Shown here: positions 10,871-25,174 of the stretch, piece by piece | How the letters are laid out: each line of letters opens with the position of its first letter | Position numbering within the stretch: the first letter of the stretch is position 1 | Source of the DNA: Ignelater luminosus | Lineage: Eukaryota; Arthropoda; Insecta; Coleoptera; Elateridae | Direction: 5' to 3' | Length of the DNA stretch: 64,000 bases | NCBI GenBank assembly: GCA_011009095.1 | Contig: VTPC01090912.1 | Location: 370,247-434,246 of the forward strand | Made by a program: the position numbers and the translations under genes | Notes under the pieces: generated by a model | The model's input: the letters and a program-made list of their open reading frames with translations, nothing else | What the model was told of the DNA's origin: nothing | Database searches by the model: none

Positions 10871-11740
10871 TTGTCTCAAAGGAAATTGGCGTCTAGTAAT
10901 AATTGTGGAAAATAAGAAGCAGAATTGAGAACTAACTCTGGTAATATTTAGTCCAAGAAGTGCATATTTCATTAAAGCTTGTATAGTTTCTAGTCAACCT
11001 TCTCAATTAGATCTTGCACGACAGATTGTTAACACTCTTGTTTGTTCGTTTCACTTGTATTTGAAATTGCTATATAAAGATGGTGCTGTTCAGTGTTCCA
11101 AAGCTTTTCTTTGATTTGATAACGGTGTTTTGCAATCGAGGCATTTTCGGACAATCTTGTGGATTCGGATTCTCTGTAAAGTTGATTTTTTATTCTCTAT
11201 TTCTTCGTTGAATCCCTAACGGAATGCCTTACATTTGATGGGAAAACTATCTTTCAGTATCAATATCTAGAAGCACCAGATGATTTTATTTCCTTTTTTT
11301 TTAACAAGATCTGGATTCTTTCCTCAGAGATCTGAATATCTATCTTTACGTAAAACTTGTTACTTGTAGATTCAGATTTTCTTACACTTTTATATTTCCT
11401 TCGGATATTATATTTCTTCCTATCTTTTTGGTTTCTTTTGCCAGGTCTTGCAGTATAGCATTTAACTGAACAACAGTAATCCTTTTTCTTGCTGATATCA
11501 GTATTCTGAATGAATTTTACAAAGCTTTTGACGTAAATATTTCTGTCCATTTAGGGATTAAACTTGTAACTGTTGCTTGGTTATTTGATATCATACCACA
11601 ATTTGTATTTACACTTTTTCTTCTTAACCTAGAATGGGCTACATTAAGCGACGGTTTTTTTGGGTCGAGCTTGTTTTGCTCTCTCAAGAAAGGTAACAGA
11701 GGCAACTGGTTAGAGGGCGAAGACCTATCAGTTTACAAAC
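10871..11740. other. Non-coding interval with a last minisatellite remnant at its right end
   Basis: No recognisable gene. A lysine-rich minus-strand frame at 11260-11550 looks like AT-rich chance. A final unit-like stretch occurs at about 11670-11730 (TTTTGCTCTCTCAAGAAAGG, then GAGGGCGAAGACC), showing that the array once reached this far. Confidence 0.45.
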
Positions 11741-14700
11741 AAAAGGAACAAATTGACAGCGGTTTACCCTTCAGGTAATCATTTAATAGAGGTGAATTGA
11801 TTGCCTTTACTGTATTTCTGCTTAATAATTTTTTTATATTTAATGTGTCGCGTTGTTGTTTTTATTCTTTGAAATACAGATTACTATAACTTACAAAGTA
11901 TTTAGTAAGCACCACCGGGTATGTAACGACTTGTAAAAACAATAAAAATTTTAAACATTATGCTTGTAATTTATTTGAAAGACTAAAGTATTATCTGCGT
12001 ATAACTAAGATTTCCACAGTTTGTTTGCTTTCATTGCATTCTCGTGGTTTCATAACGTAATGTAATTACCTATCTAATTATTCTCTGTTTATTTATTTAC
12101 ATTGTTACAAACACCAACACTTGTAGATGTGTAAATGTGATTTCAAAATCTGAATAAACTGCTAGATTCTGAATTAAATAGAAGATTAATTTTAGAACTT
12201 AGATTATTTCCTTAATACAAAATTAGTTAGTCCTTGGATTGGAATATAATTATATTGGGGCATATTCAAAAAGTTCAAAATAACCAGTGATCGACACTCA
12301 TAATAAATCTCGAAGTTATAGTTATTCTCTATGCGGTCATATATCACCATCAATATCATAATATATGAACGAAAAATTCCGAAAACCAAGATAAGTAGGC
12401 ATCTGGGCATCACTGACACCATTCATTATTTTCTGAGAACGGAATATGAAAAGGTCATGTCAAACTATCACAAGCGTCTACACAACTAACCAAAGAACAG
12501 ACATCATTAAATGCAGAAATGAGGCAAGCTTGAAGTGAAAGGGGCCACAAATAAATCGAAATGATTCAAAGATCGTAAAAAGTTTCCCACTCAAGGGCTC
12601 AATCATTTAAATATGGAGCTCGACAAAAAGACGGTAAAAATCGTCATTAAAAATACCGCACTTAAAACTTTGGACTCCAAGCTTCTACCACTTTTACTTT
12701 TTTCATTCTCACTTTTCCCCCACAATTTCGTGAACAATGTTTTTCAGTAGTTTTGTATCAAGTTTTAAATTTTTCACAATACTCGCTTTCTTTAAAAAAA
12801 AATCGAATTTTTAAAATTTGTGCGAAACTTTTTATTTTTTGACTGACGTGACATACATTTTACAAACTTCCTTTTAGTATTATCCGAGTCAAAGGTTATC
12901 TTCAGTAGTGATACCTATTTTTTGCACAGACTGTTATTTATTCATTAATTGTCATATTTCCATATTTTTTCTAAAGACTACTTTTATAAATTACAAATAA
13001 AAAACATTAATTTATTCTAAAATGACTTTCCCAAAATTCTGTGCAACAGCAAATAGTTTCTACCCTTCACTCAAAATATTTTCCTCCTAATTGAATACCC
13101 CAAATATTTTTGAATTTCACAGTATAACCAGCCTCGATAACGGGATATTCATATAATTAAACAGACTCTAGGCGAGCATTTGTTTGAAAATCCGAATTAC
13201 TAATATAAATGTAAAAACTTCTCTTCACAAAAATGCAAAACACAAAAACCGGAACAAAAAACCACCATCCATTATTAGTCCGGAATGGCACGAAGATGGT
13301 TTTCACTGTTTAGGGTTTTAAGCTGTTTAAGGTATGAATTATGAGTTGCCACAGGCATTTTTTTAATTCAAAAAGGATTCGAGCTTGCAAACCAGCACAG
13401 CGAAAAAAATATGACTGAAATTTAGAATGTTTTCCCAAAAGCAATATTTTTCCCCCGATATGGTTATAGTGAAAAAAAGAACTTTTAGGCAAACAGTAAA
13501 GGTAAAAAAGCAGAAAAGAGAGGGTTTCCGTTAATATTTGCAGTTCCGCTTGGAGTTTTATGAATTCCCGATCTTTTCCTGCTGTGATGTTGTTGGTTCG
13601 AGCTGCGGGCGTTTTCAGTTCCTACTGGGAACTTTATGAATTTGTGTTGTTTTGGAAACTGAAAGCTGTCGGTTCGTACATTTCCCCTTTAACAAACTTT
13701 TGCGAATTAAGCAGATAAGTAATATTTCTTGATAATTTACTTTTCGAGTATTATAAATTTTGTGTCTTAAGCAGAGGCGGATTGAAATTATTAATTAATC
13801 AGTTTCACTCCTCGTTCTGTTAATGCAACGTGAATAATTAAATTGGAATGCAAACTTATTATTTACACAGATAAGAAAAAAGGTTGGTTGTAATTTTCGA
13901 GATGATTCAATTTGCAACACTGACTCACGCAAAACCATCATAGAGACTGGAGATAAGACAAAGTAATTTAATACAACGAGGATGTTATGTTATTGTTAGT
14001 CGAGCATGTGGTATACGATTTCTTTGGGGATGTGGTGCAGCGAGCAACTCGGCTCATTTTAACAGTCACAATTTAATTAGACCATTACGTCACACTCATG
14101 AGATGAGACTAACAATATTTTTAGCACACGCTCTAAATCTATCGCCTCTAACTAACGAACGGTCAATGTTCCTTAATTGCAATTAAATGTGTCAGTTGCC
14201 TTTTACAGGACGAATTAGTTCAGGACGTAAACTCGTTAATAAATTCAATTAAGCGTCGATTGATTACTTTTCTCTTATGAATTGAAACAAATAAAATTTA
14301 AAAAACTGTTTTGTTTACTATCGTTTCGTGATAGTATCAAAACATGCAACAAAAATATCTCGCAACTATATTTATAAAACGGTTATGTTGTTGATGTTCC
14401 AAAGCGCCGAAAAATTACTGAAACTCATTGTTATCATCGCCACTACACGCAAACTGTACGTTACTACAAACAATAATGGAGTTAATTTACCAGTTACATA
14501 AGTTGCAACTCCATAAATTAAAAGCATTTAAACAGACATAAAATATGGTTGTGGTTTCTGCTTTGCATCACAAGTAACCTATTTACTTTTATAAGATTTC
14601 ACAGTTCGAAGGGAAAAAGTTTGTCTGCACATTACAAGCCGATCTCAACATATTTCGATAATCCGACACCCGACAAATAGAAATGTGATAAAATGGAAGG

Positions 14701-17700
14701 GTGGTTTCGTTAGGTTTGGTTACAATAAAACGGACGCTCTACCTTTTTCACGGGAAAAGAAAGGAAATCGAGTTTTTTCCCCTTACTTTATTGACGTGTA
14801 CTTTCCACTGGAAAACTTGAACTTTTACTCGAGGTTATATAAGAAGCTTTCTCGGAATCAATGTGCGTAATGCTTGTAGTTGTTGTTACGAGTTTCCGAA
14901 TCCTTCTAAATAGATTTAAACATAAAAGACCCCACATTATTATTATATTTGAAATGTCACCCGAAGAAAAAAAATTTTAAGTTCAGGGACGTATAAAGAT
15001 ATAAAATGCAGACAGGCTGTTTAATGTATTTTTTATTAGCACTACAAAATAACGTATGCTCTACCAATTTTATTTCATAGTTATGAAACTTGCACAACAA
15101 ACGTATTGTTAGTAATGAAAAGAATTCAAATAATTTCCAGATTAACTAAATAATCACTAGTTGCAGATACATTGCCCCTTTGAACAGCTGTAACTTAAAC
15201 GTTTAATTTTATGTCAATATTAATAGCGTTTGTAGTATCTAGAAAACTTCAAAAGCACTTACTGGAACTTGTAAAAGTTAAGTTTCTTCTTGGTTCTTTC
15301 ATGACCATGACACTACAAGAACAAAAAGTTTTGACAAAGTGTATTTTATTGAATTAAGTGGAAAGGTCATTAAGCTGAAGTTTCAGACTGAAGTTATTTG
15401 TGATATTTGTGGTTACTATTGTGATGTGAGCAATTTATGGGATTAAAACGTTTGAAAACTAGCAAGCTATCCATTTTACTTTATGTGTCTTGTTAATGAA
15501 TCTGAACATTCTACACCCTTTTCCGATTACACTCTTCGTTTATAAATAAATGAATTACGTAATATTGTAATAAATACGCTGGAATCTTTAAATTTTACTT
15601 CCTCAAGATTTGGTGTAGGTCTTATTAGGAAGTAATATTTGCTACCTCTTATTAAAAATTGTATTGAGAATTGTCATCTGTGAGATTACGAATTGTTATG
15701 TTGAATTGATTCATTTAGAGTGAGCTGCTTATCTTTATATTACTATAGTACTTAAGTCCAGATTAGGACTCAATTCAGAACAGACAACCTGTATGGAGTT
15801 TGTGCCTACAATTTACTTATGAATAAAGGTAGGTTTTAAGGTTCCTCATCTGTTAATCTGTTTTGAAAGGATGATCTTTCAGCCAAAAAACAAAATGAGA
15901 ACATGAACTGATTTTTGGCAATCAACCCGTACTTACCTGAAACGTGCTCAGATTCAAGCTAAAGAAACATGCAACTTGTGAATTGAGCATTCTTACTAAT
16001 CCAAGGTATGCTTGTTGGAGTTTGAGTCAAGCACTGAGATAGATACAAAGTCAATGATCTCGAAGACTGCCTGACTTATCAACCCCCACATACCAAGTAT
16101 GTCTACTGTCAGAAAGTGTTTTAAGGTTTGGACATGGAATAAAGAAGACACCTCAAATCTATTAGCTATTAGTCCAAGGATTTCGACGCTTAACATAGGA
16201 AGAGGAAAACAAACCCTCTCACAACAATTAAGAAAACAATTTTGAGGTTTAAGTGGATAAAGATCTTCAAAATGTCTTTTTCCAGAATAGAAAATTAAAA
16301 TCTGGGTTCTTTGATAAGTTGAGAAATCTTACTGGAGGTTAGAACACCTTCAACTGAGCAAAATCCTTAAGATATCTTAAGAATTGCAGATCAAGTCACA
16401 TAATATGATGCTCACTTTGCTTTAAAAAATTCCAACGGGCAGACTAACAGGATAAATACAGGCGGCAGGAAGCAGTGAGAAAATCTCATGTCAATTCTCA
16501 TTACTGGCGCCTCTTTGGTTCTTGCCCATTCCACTGTTTCCATCACTGTCCGTAGTTCGGTTTGAAATTCAAACATTTTCTCATCAATATCCGACTTGGA
16601 TAAAGCCACAAAGCAATTTAAACTTCTTGGACGGACATAGTAAGTCTTCAACCGAACTTCCACAGCTCATTTTGCATTTTTATAAAAATGTTTCTTCTTG
16701 ATCTGGATTTAGATCATAGATGCCTAATATCCAACACCTCTTCTAAAAGGTCTTTGCGTTCTATTATTATATATCTCCCAAATACATGATCTTCATGATG
16801 TGAGGCCTAGCTCCTCAATTCTTGTTGCATATAAGCCAAATCAGCTGCCTTTCTCGGCAACTCCTGTATAGCAGTTTTCTATCTATAACCCTTCCCAAGT
16901 ACTTAACATACTTTCTCAGCTAGATTATATTTTTTGAAAAGCTTGATTATCTTGGCAAATATATACTGAGCCTTGGAAATCTGATATTCGAGCTGATTAA
17001 AATGAGTCCATCACTTGCACCCTCTACTTCTCTTTAATCTTCTTGACCGAAGTACCGTCAAGAAGAATCACTTGATTATCAACAAAAGCTTGAAAATCAT
17101 CCGTGTCAAAATCTACAATTTAACTCACAAAACTAACTCTGCATTGTTACCAACGACAATATTGGTTAACGTCCTTACTCCATGCTGATCTATCTTTAAG
17201 GAAATCTTGCGTTAGTCTCTCTCAGTTTCACTCCGTAAGTTCTAGTTTCTTACAAGATAAGTATGTCACGCCAAATTAAAGGCGCTTTCTAAATTCAAGG
17301 AAATGACAAACAAATCTCTTTCACTTAGAGTCAATTATCAGAAATAGAACGAAAACAAACAGTAGCTGATTTGCTCAGCATATACAAAAAAAAGGTCTAT
17401 AGAAGAAGCTCAATCCATTATTATAAAACACTTCAAGATAGAGCGTGTATGATATCGATTAGAAATAAATATCGTCCGTGCCTCTAATAAAAGGCAGTCG
17501 TCAATATTTTGGCTACTAGTTACATGTACATTGGTTGATTGGCTCAGGAAAGCTGAACAGTCCATAAAGCTTGATTAATTAGAAATGCTCTTGGCATGAG
17601 AAGCCTAACCCGTCCAGAAACCGCGGTGAGAAAAGCCATTTTCTTAGTTTTGCGCGGAACCGCGTATCCTTCTAATAGCTTTTGTATGCTTACCAGCTTG

Positions 17701-20700
17701 ATATAAATAATTCGAAAACTACGAACTGTATAAGGTGTTGACTTGCAGTGACTGATCAAAACACGATGTGAGCCTACCAATTGGTAAAGCACGTCATTGG
17801 ATGGCCAAATCAGTCCCTAACCTAAATACGACAAATTTCTAACTGATTACCTGACAAATGTGATTTCAGTCAATGCCTGATTGTATAAAACACAGCTAAT
17901 CCAATGATCAACTTAATCACATGCTTAGCCGGTGTAATTGGATACTTTACATTGGGATTTTACTATGTTTGGTTGGTTCAATCGCGCGATTAACTTTAAA
18001 TGCAATTTCGAGCACTTTCTTGGCTAGCACTATCAAGAAAGAGGTCTACAACCAAAACAAAAAATTTTCTTAATAAAAGACGTATCTCCAATTGACTCAA
18101 CATAACTCTTTTTACGTATTCAACCTAACACTGCCACAGTTGCCCAAATTAGAAATCAAAAGATCTTAACTTCTGCTAGATTTGATAAAACGCGGGAAAT
18201 AAATAGGAAAAAGAAACGAGAAATATTCATAAACTCAAGAAACAAACAAACTACATAATTCCAATGCAATTAATAACATCAAGTAACTAATAGATACAAA
18301 GATTAAATTAGTAAAATTTCAATAATTATTAGATCAACTGACTTAAAGATGATAAAATGCTAAGAAAGTGGATAAATTAAATGACATACGGTAAAGAGAC
18401 CTGTAGGTGTTGGGAATGTCCACACGGAAAAAATCTGTGAAAAGCATGCCATCCTCCGGGACGGATGTAAAGCATTGAATTCATATGTCTGCGAAAGTGT
18501 GGGAGCTATGGTTTTGGATTTTGGTAGCTTCTGTCTGCCTCCACTTAAGAGGATTAGATCTATAGAACGATATTTAACGTATCATAGTCTTGGATTAAGA
18601 CAGATAGTAAGTCTCTAGACTACTTAACACGGAACTTGTCTCGAGAAGATTGTTACTATCGACACAAACTCTGATTCTTCACTTTCTAAGGAGTTTGATG
18701 TTCAAAAACGAATAGAAAATATTTGGCTTAGGGAGTGGTGAAAGGAAAACATTATTGTTTACTAACAAATTTAATAGAAAGTTTAGAAAGAGGTTCGATA
18801 CTAAAACTCTAAATATACGAACACCGATACTCTTTCATATATTTGGACTCTTATCTGAATGTTATCAAACTTTTAGGCAAGCCAAGATTGTTAATCTTGG
18901 AAAATAGTTTAGGAGTTAAACGACAATCTCAATAAAGAAATAAATTCGACAAGGTGCAAGATCTATTTCTAGCCCCAGCACAAGTTTACTTACTTTCCTA
19001 TTCAATGTGGTGGTTTAGACTTTAGAAAGACTGGAGCTTGATTCTTTTATTTAATTCTCTTTTTACTTCAATTTTACTCAATGCATATTCTGGTTTTTGA
19101 ACATCATTTCTATTTCGGTAGTTAAAAGATCAAAGATAGTAAATCTGAAGAAGTGCATTTTCTGTAAAGCAAAACATCTGTTTTTGGGGATAACTCAAAA
19201 TTCTAACCTAATGCCTTGCACATCCTCAATGAAGCTTCTTGTTTTTTTCATTTTTGTCTCATATTAAAGAGGAGAAGAAAAATTTTAAAATAGATTGTGT
19301 TTGGGTTTTTGGATAGAAAATGTTGAGATATTGAATTTTTTGGGAGACCTGGAACGAATGGAAGCGGATTCTCAGAAGTAGATGATTTCTAGGCATTTAG
19401 AGTTTTCTCTTAAAACTTAATTTACCCTCATGTATACTGTATACACATTCGATCATTGCAAAATGCAATACCGACAACTAATTTTTCCCTAGAGATTGGC
19501 AGAATGGAGAGCGTAAGACGCTAAAAACATGAACTAATTCATTTTCGCGCAACTTCTAGCAAACGCCTAGTTTCTTAGCAATTTACAGGGTGGAGCTTGT
19601 TATTTTTTGATGATTGGCTTTGCGATGTATTTATAATATAAACAATAAGTTCCATTAGTGTCTGTGATCTTGAATATACTCTGATCTAATTTAATTTCTT
19701 CACTTCACTTTAAGAGTTAAATTGAAAGGCCAGAAGTCTTCAGTAAATGGTTTTAAATTCTATAAAGAAGTGTAGACTAGCAAATTATCAATATCTCCTC
19801 GTATATTCGTCAAAAAATATAAAAATAATAATTAGTTGGTTTTGTAAAATTGAGCAAATAAAAATACAAGTTTAAAAAAGTTTTGTTCATAGTATGTTTC
19901 AAACTGAAAATATTTTGGTCTATAACCAGAACCACACTATATTATAAATCCACACTCACCACTACCGCAAAATTAGATTTTGTGGTAGAGATGTCCAGAT
20001 TATATTTGCCGAGTTGAAGCAATGTCTATAGAAACGGTGTCTCTGAATAATCTGTTTGAATTGTTAGACCATAATTATGTTTGTCACATAATGTATTTAT
20101 TTATAGAAGAAATAGTAAAATGATCGTTCAACAATAGATAAATATTGATAATAAAAAAACACGTCATTTAGCTTCTGTTTAGAGTTTTAATTTGCGTGCT
20201 ACCTCTAAGTAACAACCAATAAACTAACAATTATACTTGCTTTGGGTAAAATCCATTTGGAATAATTCAATAATTAAACAATAGAACAATATCTCTGTAT
20301 AGGAAATAATATTACCAATTCCAAGTTTTATTAAAGAAAAAACATCGTATATCAATTTAATGAATGAAAACTTTGAACTGAATTTTTGTTGACCTCTCAC
20401 TTGAAAAACATTTCTTTCAGATAAGTCGGTATATTTTAAGATTTCATTGCAAAACAGAAACTTTAATAATTACGATTAATTTATATTATACTCAGCTTAA
20501 TTAATCTTCTTTCTAGCTAAAAAATTAATTACCGTTTCAAAAACAAGTAAATTCAATCGCGCCTTCAGGGGTTAATTTAATTTGTTCCTTTGAAAATGCC
20601 GCCCCATCTATATTATTTATTTCTAGGAATTATTGTGCTTTTGTTATAATAACGAAGGACAATTTGCTTTGGAAATGTATAATACATAAAACGATAAAAT

Positions 20701-23480
20701 CTGATCACTATCGTGTATTTCGTGTATACAATACAAATTATTGGGTAAACGAAGAGACAATGTGGGTTAACAATTATTATTTTATAATAATGTAATGCCG
20801 CTCCAATTACAAGTATTTACTTATGTATGCAAACAAATTTTGATATCGATTGTAATTTCCAGGCTAGAATATAATGAAATGCAACGTTTATTCGTCAAGA
20901 GAGATTTATGACTGGGTAAAACAAAAACCCTGGGGTCATTATTGATTAATTAACTTAATTAAAAAAATATTAATTTAAATAAAAATGTTCGGATTTTATT
21001 TCTAAAAAGAAATTAAACAAGAGAAAATAAACAAAACAATGTGACTTTTTCTCTCTTTTTAAATTTTTGAAATTACATATAGTATCTACTTCGGAATGAA
21101 TCAATAGACTTCATATTATAAAATATTTTCATCCCTAGAATTCACCCTTGGGTATAGGGCCCCAACGTCTAGGGGTAGCAAAATTTAAAGTAGGTAGTTG
21201 CGAGAGCGAACCTACGAGAGGTTACTAAACCGGCTCGGCCAAATGCGTACAGATGCCAATTTCTCGTTTTATAACAGAAACTTGGTATGTTTTTATAATA
21301 AAATTGTAGTGCTCACCTAGAAGGAACGTTGTGAAGATTTTATTCTCGGGTAGACTTACAGAAACGATGGCTCAGTCACTAAACGCGATATCCAAAATTC
21401 TCTACCCTCTCATCTCGCACTCGCACTTCTGATTACTACTACTTCTGTGCAGTGCACCGAGGTGCATTTGCCCCTCCTAAACAGCTGCTACTTTCGATTT
21501 CGAGCTTTCGACAATTGCTTGTGGCACCAGCCTATGGTGAGAATCTGTAAGTTCTGTTTGGATTCTAGCGTGCTCGTAGTTCTCGCTTGTGCATGTGCAG
21601 AGAACGAACTTTCAAAAGGTTAACGTTCGGAAAACAACCACGCGCTGGCAGTAGTTGCTACTTTGCGGTGTTATGCAATTCCAGAGACGGGCTCGTTTAA
21701 AATTAAGCTGGAAGAACTATTATGTTATTTATATAAATAAATTTTTCCCAACGTGAATAATAAACAGCAAAATCTTTGAGGTGTGATCTTTGCAGTGCTG
21801 GCTCTAAGAAACCATCAATTAGTCGCTTCTAATTCTTGTCATACGTCATATTATTTTTTTTATTTTTCTCCGATACGATACACGATGGCTCTTTAGTTAT
21901 TACGGTATAAAATCGTTACTGTACTGTGTCTTTACAAAAAATATAGAAATAGCTACAATTAACATTAATAAGAATTAAAAAAATTAAAAGGCAGGTTTCC
22001 AAAATGTTTCATAAAATTAAAGACAATTACCTAAGTAAATCTCCCATAAGTTTATTTTTTGAAAATTTAAAATCTCTAATTTATTTTAATCTTTTAACCT
22101 TATGATTCTTTGTTTTGCTCTTCACTAATTCGTTAAAATTTATCTTTTGTGTATTATTCAATTTTTGCCTTCAAAATCTTGATAGTTTAATTGCAATTTC
22201 TGGAAGATTTTTGTAGTTTCTTTCGCATTGTTAATTTTAACGTAGACTACTGTATTTCAATAATTTAAATCTCTAACAAGCAGTTTCTAAAAAACTTCAA
22301 ATTTTTTTAAATGTATTTTTTACATTTTTAACCACTCCCTTTGCCACACCATTGGATTACAGTAAATTCATATAGTTACTATCATTTTATAAACTTTCTT
22401 TAATTCTGATGATTTTTGAATTCTGAATAAAAATCTTTTAAGATTATTTTTTAAATTTAAAGCTATAAAAATCTCCTTGATATGGTTTTTCTTTTTTATT
22501 TGCAGTCACCAGGCTATTATTGCTTAAAAATTTGGCTGTTGCTTAACAATGAATGTTCAAGAGTCTTTTGCTGTTTATTTTGTTTCTATATTTTAGAATT
22601 CAGAAAAGGCTTGATTTTATTTCATTTTTCAGCGTACAATAAACTTATGCTAAATTCAGGTTTATAACTAAAAGCAGAAATCACTGTATCTATTGACAAT
22701 TCATGTTTAATGTTTACAAAATGACACAAATGACAAACTTTTAACCTAAAAATATTTATTTAGTAACTCTTAGTAAGATTTCGCAGTAGACTGTTACAAA
22801 AATATCATATCAAGGCTTACAGTGAGAAAAAAAATAGTACGTAGATATAAGAAAAAAAATTATAATATCAATAAAAAATTTATTAATATTTGTTTAATGA
22901 ACATATTCATTGATACTATGAAACATCAATAATTCAGTAATATATCAATGTTCAATCTTATACTGCGCGTTGCTTATACAATGAATAGAAGTTCATTATA
23001 TTAGTAAATTTTTTTTTTTTATAATGAGCACAATTCATAAATACAATGAATATATTATCTGAATTTAACAGCAGAGAATTTTCAATATATGTTTTTCAAA
23101 GTCTTTGTAAGATAATAACCAAAATTTACCCTTTTAAATGATATCTTAGTGACTGTAAGTTGACTGATAAAATAATCGAAACTTGACTTTTGCTATGGAA
23201 CAATAGCAACATTCTTCCCCTGCAAATTGTTGTTTTGTTTCTTATTCTACTGTCTTCATTTCTGGAAATACTGAAGGTTTTGTCAATAAAAGTCTTTTCA
23301 AAATCAGTGCATATGAAGAGAAAAAAAAAGTTTTTTTTAAATAAAGCGTGTTTAGGGTCTTCCTGAAAAAAAGTATTATAACTGTTTTGTTTCAACGTAA
23401 AGTGTATAACCTCAAATTATTCATTCAACAAAAAATATTTTTTATGTTGAAAAACAACGTTGAAAATCGTAGAGTATTCA
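11741..23480. other. Gene desert with homeodomain-site-rich blocks
   Basis: No protein gene or RNA gene is recognised in nearly 12 kb. Two blocks look less random than their surroundings. About 13700-14300 has CTTAATTGCAATTAAATG, AATTTAATTAGACC, TTATTAATTAATCAG and other ATTA/TAAT words among GC-richer text. About 20440-20990 has TTGATTAATTAACTTAATTA, AGCTTAATTAATCTTC and TGCCGCCCCATC. These could be host enhancers, but this is inference. A GC-richer stretch at about 21140-21710 (CGAGAGCGAACCTACGAGAG and onward) is unassigned. Between 15.9 and 18.2 kb the minus strand gives a few reverse-transcriptase-like words in scattered frames, too weak to call. Confidence 0.35.
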
Positions 23481-23619
23481 AATATTGTCACGTGACCGAC
23501 GGAACGCTGTGATTGGCGGAGAGCCGCTGTGACGTCATTACGCATGTTGGTGATCGGGAGTCAGTGCGTACGAGATAGGAGCCGCGTTTGAATTTGGCAT
23601 CATAACCAATTAGACTCGT

Positions 23620-23975
23620 TTAGAAATGACAATGAGTTCAGATGGATTCGTGAAGAGACAATCGGACAATCTGCCGAAAGCGCACGTGTTAATGGTTGCT
23701 GACTTTTTCGCAAACAGTTTTTTTAATGCAGCTCTGCGGATTATTCTTTGCACCAAATCATGATAAAATTCATTAATACTAGACAAAGTTCAGCTGACGA
23801 TTACATCTCATTTGCGAAAAATAAAATGTTTGTTGAAGGTTGTTCCGAAATTGCCAAAATTATGCGATCCACATTCTGAATCAAAACTTTGGTACGAATG
23901 AGGTATGCTTCTAAGTTTTATGAAATTGCGCATTGTAAAACAGAGAATGGGGCTTTAGTGGATGATGATGGCAGC
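23620..23975 (+). pseudogene. Broken, internally deleted YqaJ-like nuclease-domain gene (transposon-linked family)
   Basis: The start reads SSDGFVKRQSDNLPKAHVLM then VADFFANS (about 23640-23720), the characteristic opening of a multicopy animal family that normally carries a SWIM-type zinc finger and a YqaJ-like recombinase nuclease domain. It is followed by SADDYISFAKNKMFVEGCSE (about 23795), KLWYE (about 23888) and ASKFYEIAHCKTENGALVDD (about 23910). These match the usual KLWxELRYGRITASKxYE...CKTxxGALV core of the nuclease domain. The SWIM region between the opening and the core is missing, and the rest of the nuclease after GALVDD is replaced by the GC-rich island. The copy is broken at a few places. 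Family identity is from memory. Confidence 0.6.
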
Positions 23976-24800
23976 GTTTCTTTTCCCGCCGAAGGCGGGA
24001 GACCATTCTAAGCTTCCTTCTGAAGCTTCTTCAGCCAAGCGGATGTGGAACAATGGAGCGACGCAAAATACGAACGTTGTTACCGTTCATTGGCACGTGA
24101 CCAGCCGTTGGAACGATATGGCACAAAGTGACGTATGGAGGGCCGTTGGCAGCATAGATGTTGTGGAGCCGGCGGCGTCCGTTCCTCCCGTCAGATGTAG
24201 TCCTTGAGCGCGACGGCAATTGGCAATTGTACTTGAAGCGAAGTTAGTGGTGGGCGGTCCCTGGTAGGCGGGGCTTTAAGGGAGTATTCGATCTTGGGCT
24301 TTTCTGTTGTTGGGGAAGGGCGTCGGTTGTTGCCGGAGGTAGCGGCGGTTGCGTGGCGCATGGGTTGATGTTATCTGTAGATCTTGAGATGTTGGATTGG
24401 CCCTGGGATAGTATAATGCGAAGAAAAGTTGTTGGGGTCGTTGACCCCGTTGTACATTACTGTAAAGCTGTTGGTGCCTATCTTTTGCCAAGCTGGTGAT
24501 GCCGTTAGATGGTTGTTGTTGAAGGCCGTGCTGGGGGCAATGTATATGGTTAGATATCCATTGGCTGTCGCAGGCAATGTCGATTCTGGTGGTGATGGCA
24601 GCAGTTGTAGAAGTGAACAATGTCCGTAGCTGAAGTGAAACTCGCGGTAACTAGATGGTGTCTGGCGTTGACATATCAAACGGTTTTTAGAGCCACACCC
24701 ATACTCGCGCGGTGTAGGGGGTGAGCTCGGTAGCGGCCGCTAGGAGTAAACGGAGACAGTGGTAATGGAGACTTCGGGGTCGTAAACCTTTTTCGAAGAA
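23976..24800. other. GC-rich island of unknown origin with a minus-strand reading frame
   Basis: Base composition changes sharply from AT-rich flanks to text such as GGAGGTAGCGGCGGTTGCGT (about 24336). The left edge carries a hairpin, CCCGCC-GAA-GGCGGG (about 23987), and clustered AAGCTTC words. The best minus-strand frame (24679-24371, 102 codons) reads SSYREFHFSYGHCSLLQLLP, then ATANGYLTIYIAPSTAFNNN, and ends GPIQHLKIYR. It has normal-looking protein composition, but I do not recognise it. The island interrupts the YqaJ-like gene, so it is probably an insertion. A piece of an old virus or another mobile element are both possible. Frames on the plus strand (23962-24207) look like chance. Confidence 0.4.
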
Positions 24801-25174
24801 GTAGTTTTAAATTTTTATTATTTACAACAGTTTAGTTTTAATGGTCAGCAGTTTTCAGAATTTTTTACGCTTGTTTTTATGGCATTAACACGACATTGGG
24901 ATTACTGTTGTCGAGTTATGAATAGCAAGTAAAAGGTACCGAAACATCCTTCTTAGGATCATTACCAAGAAACTTCACATGAGCCATGAATCATGCACCA
25001 CTTTTGATGCAAGTTTTTAAACTCACAATGGTCGCATTTAGAAGACGAAATAGCTACGGAGCCGCTCCGGTGGAACGGTAGCAGATTGTGCTATATTCGT
25101 TATGGGTCTACTGGATCACGAGTTGAACCAAGTAATGACCTTGGAGTAACTAAAAAAAAATACAAATTAATGCG
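24801..25174. other. Short non-coding interval upstream of hAT remnant
   Basis: No recognisable coding segment. It may include the eroded N-terminal part of the hAT gene, but no zinc-finger pattern is visible. Confidence 0.3.

Noticed and set aside
11260-11550. Lysine-rich 96-codon minus-strand frame
   Set aside because: Composition follows the AT-rich DNA; no domain, and no neighbouring exon evidence.
15900-18200. Minus-strand words resembling reverse transcriptase (KYLGRVIDRKLLY near 16900, LNLESAFNLAWH near 17280)
   Set aside because: Too few, in different frames, and without the YADD or GVPQGS motifs, so chance or a very eroded LINE cannot be separated.
23962-24207. 81-codon plus-strand frame in the GC island
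   Set aside because: Opposite frames are also open because GC-rich DNA has few stops; no motif.
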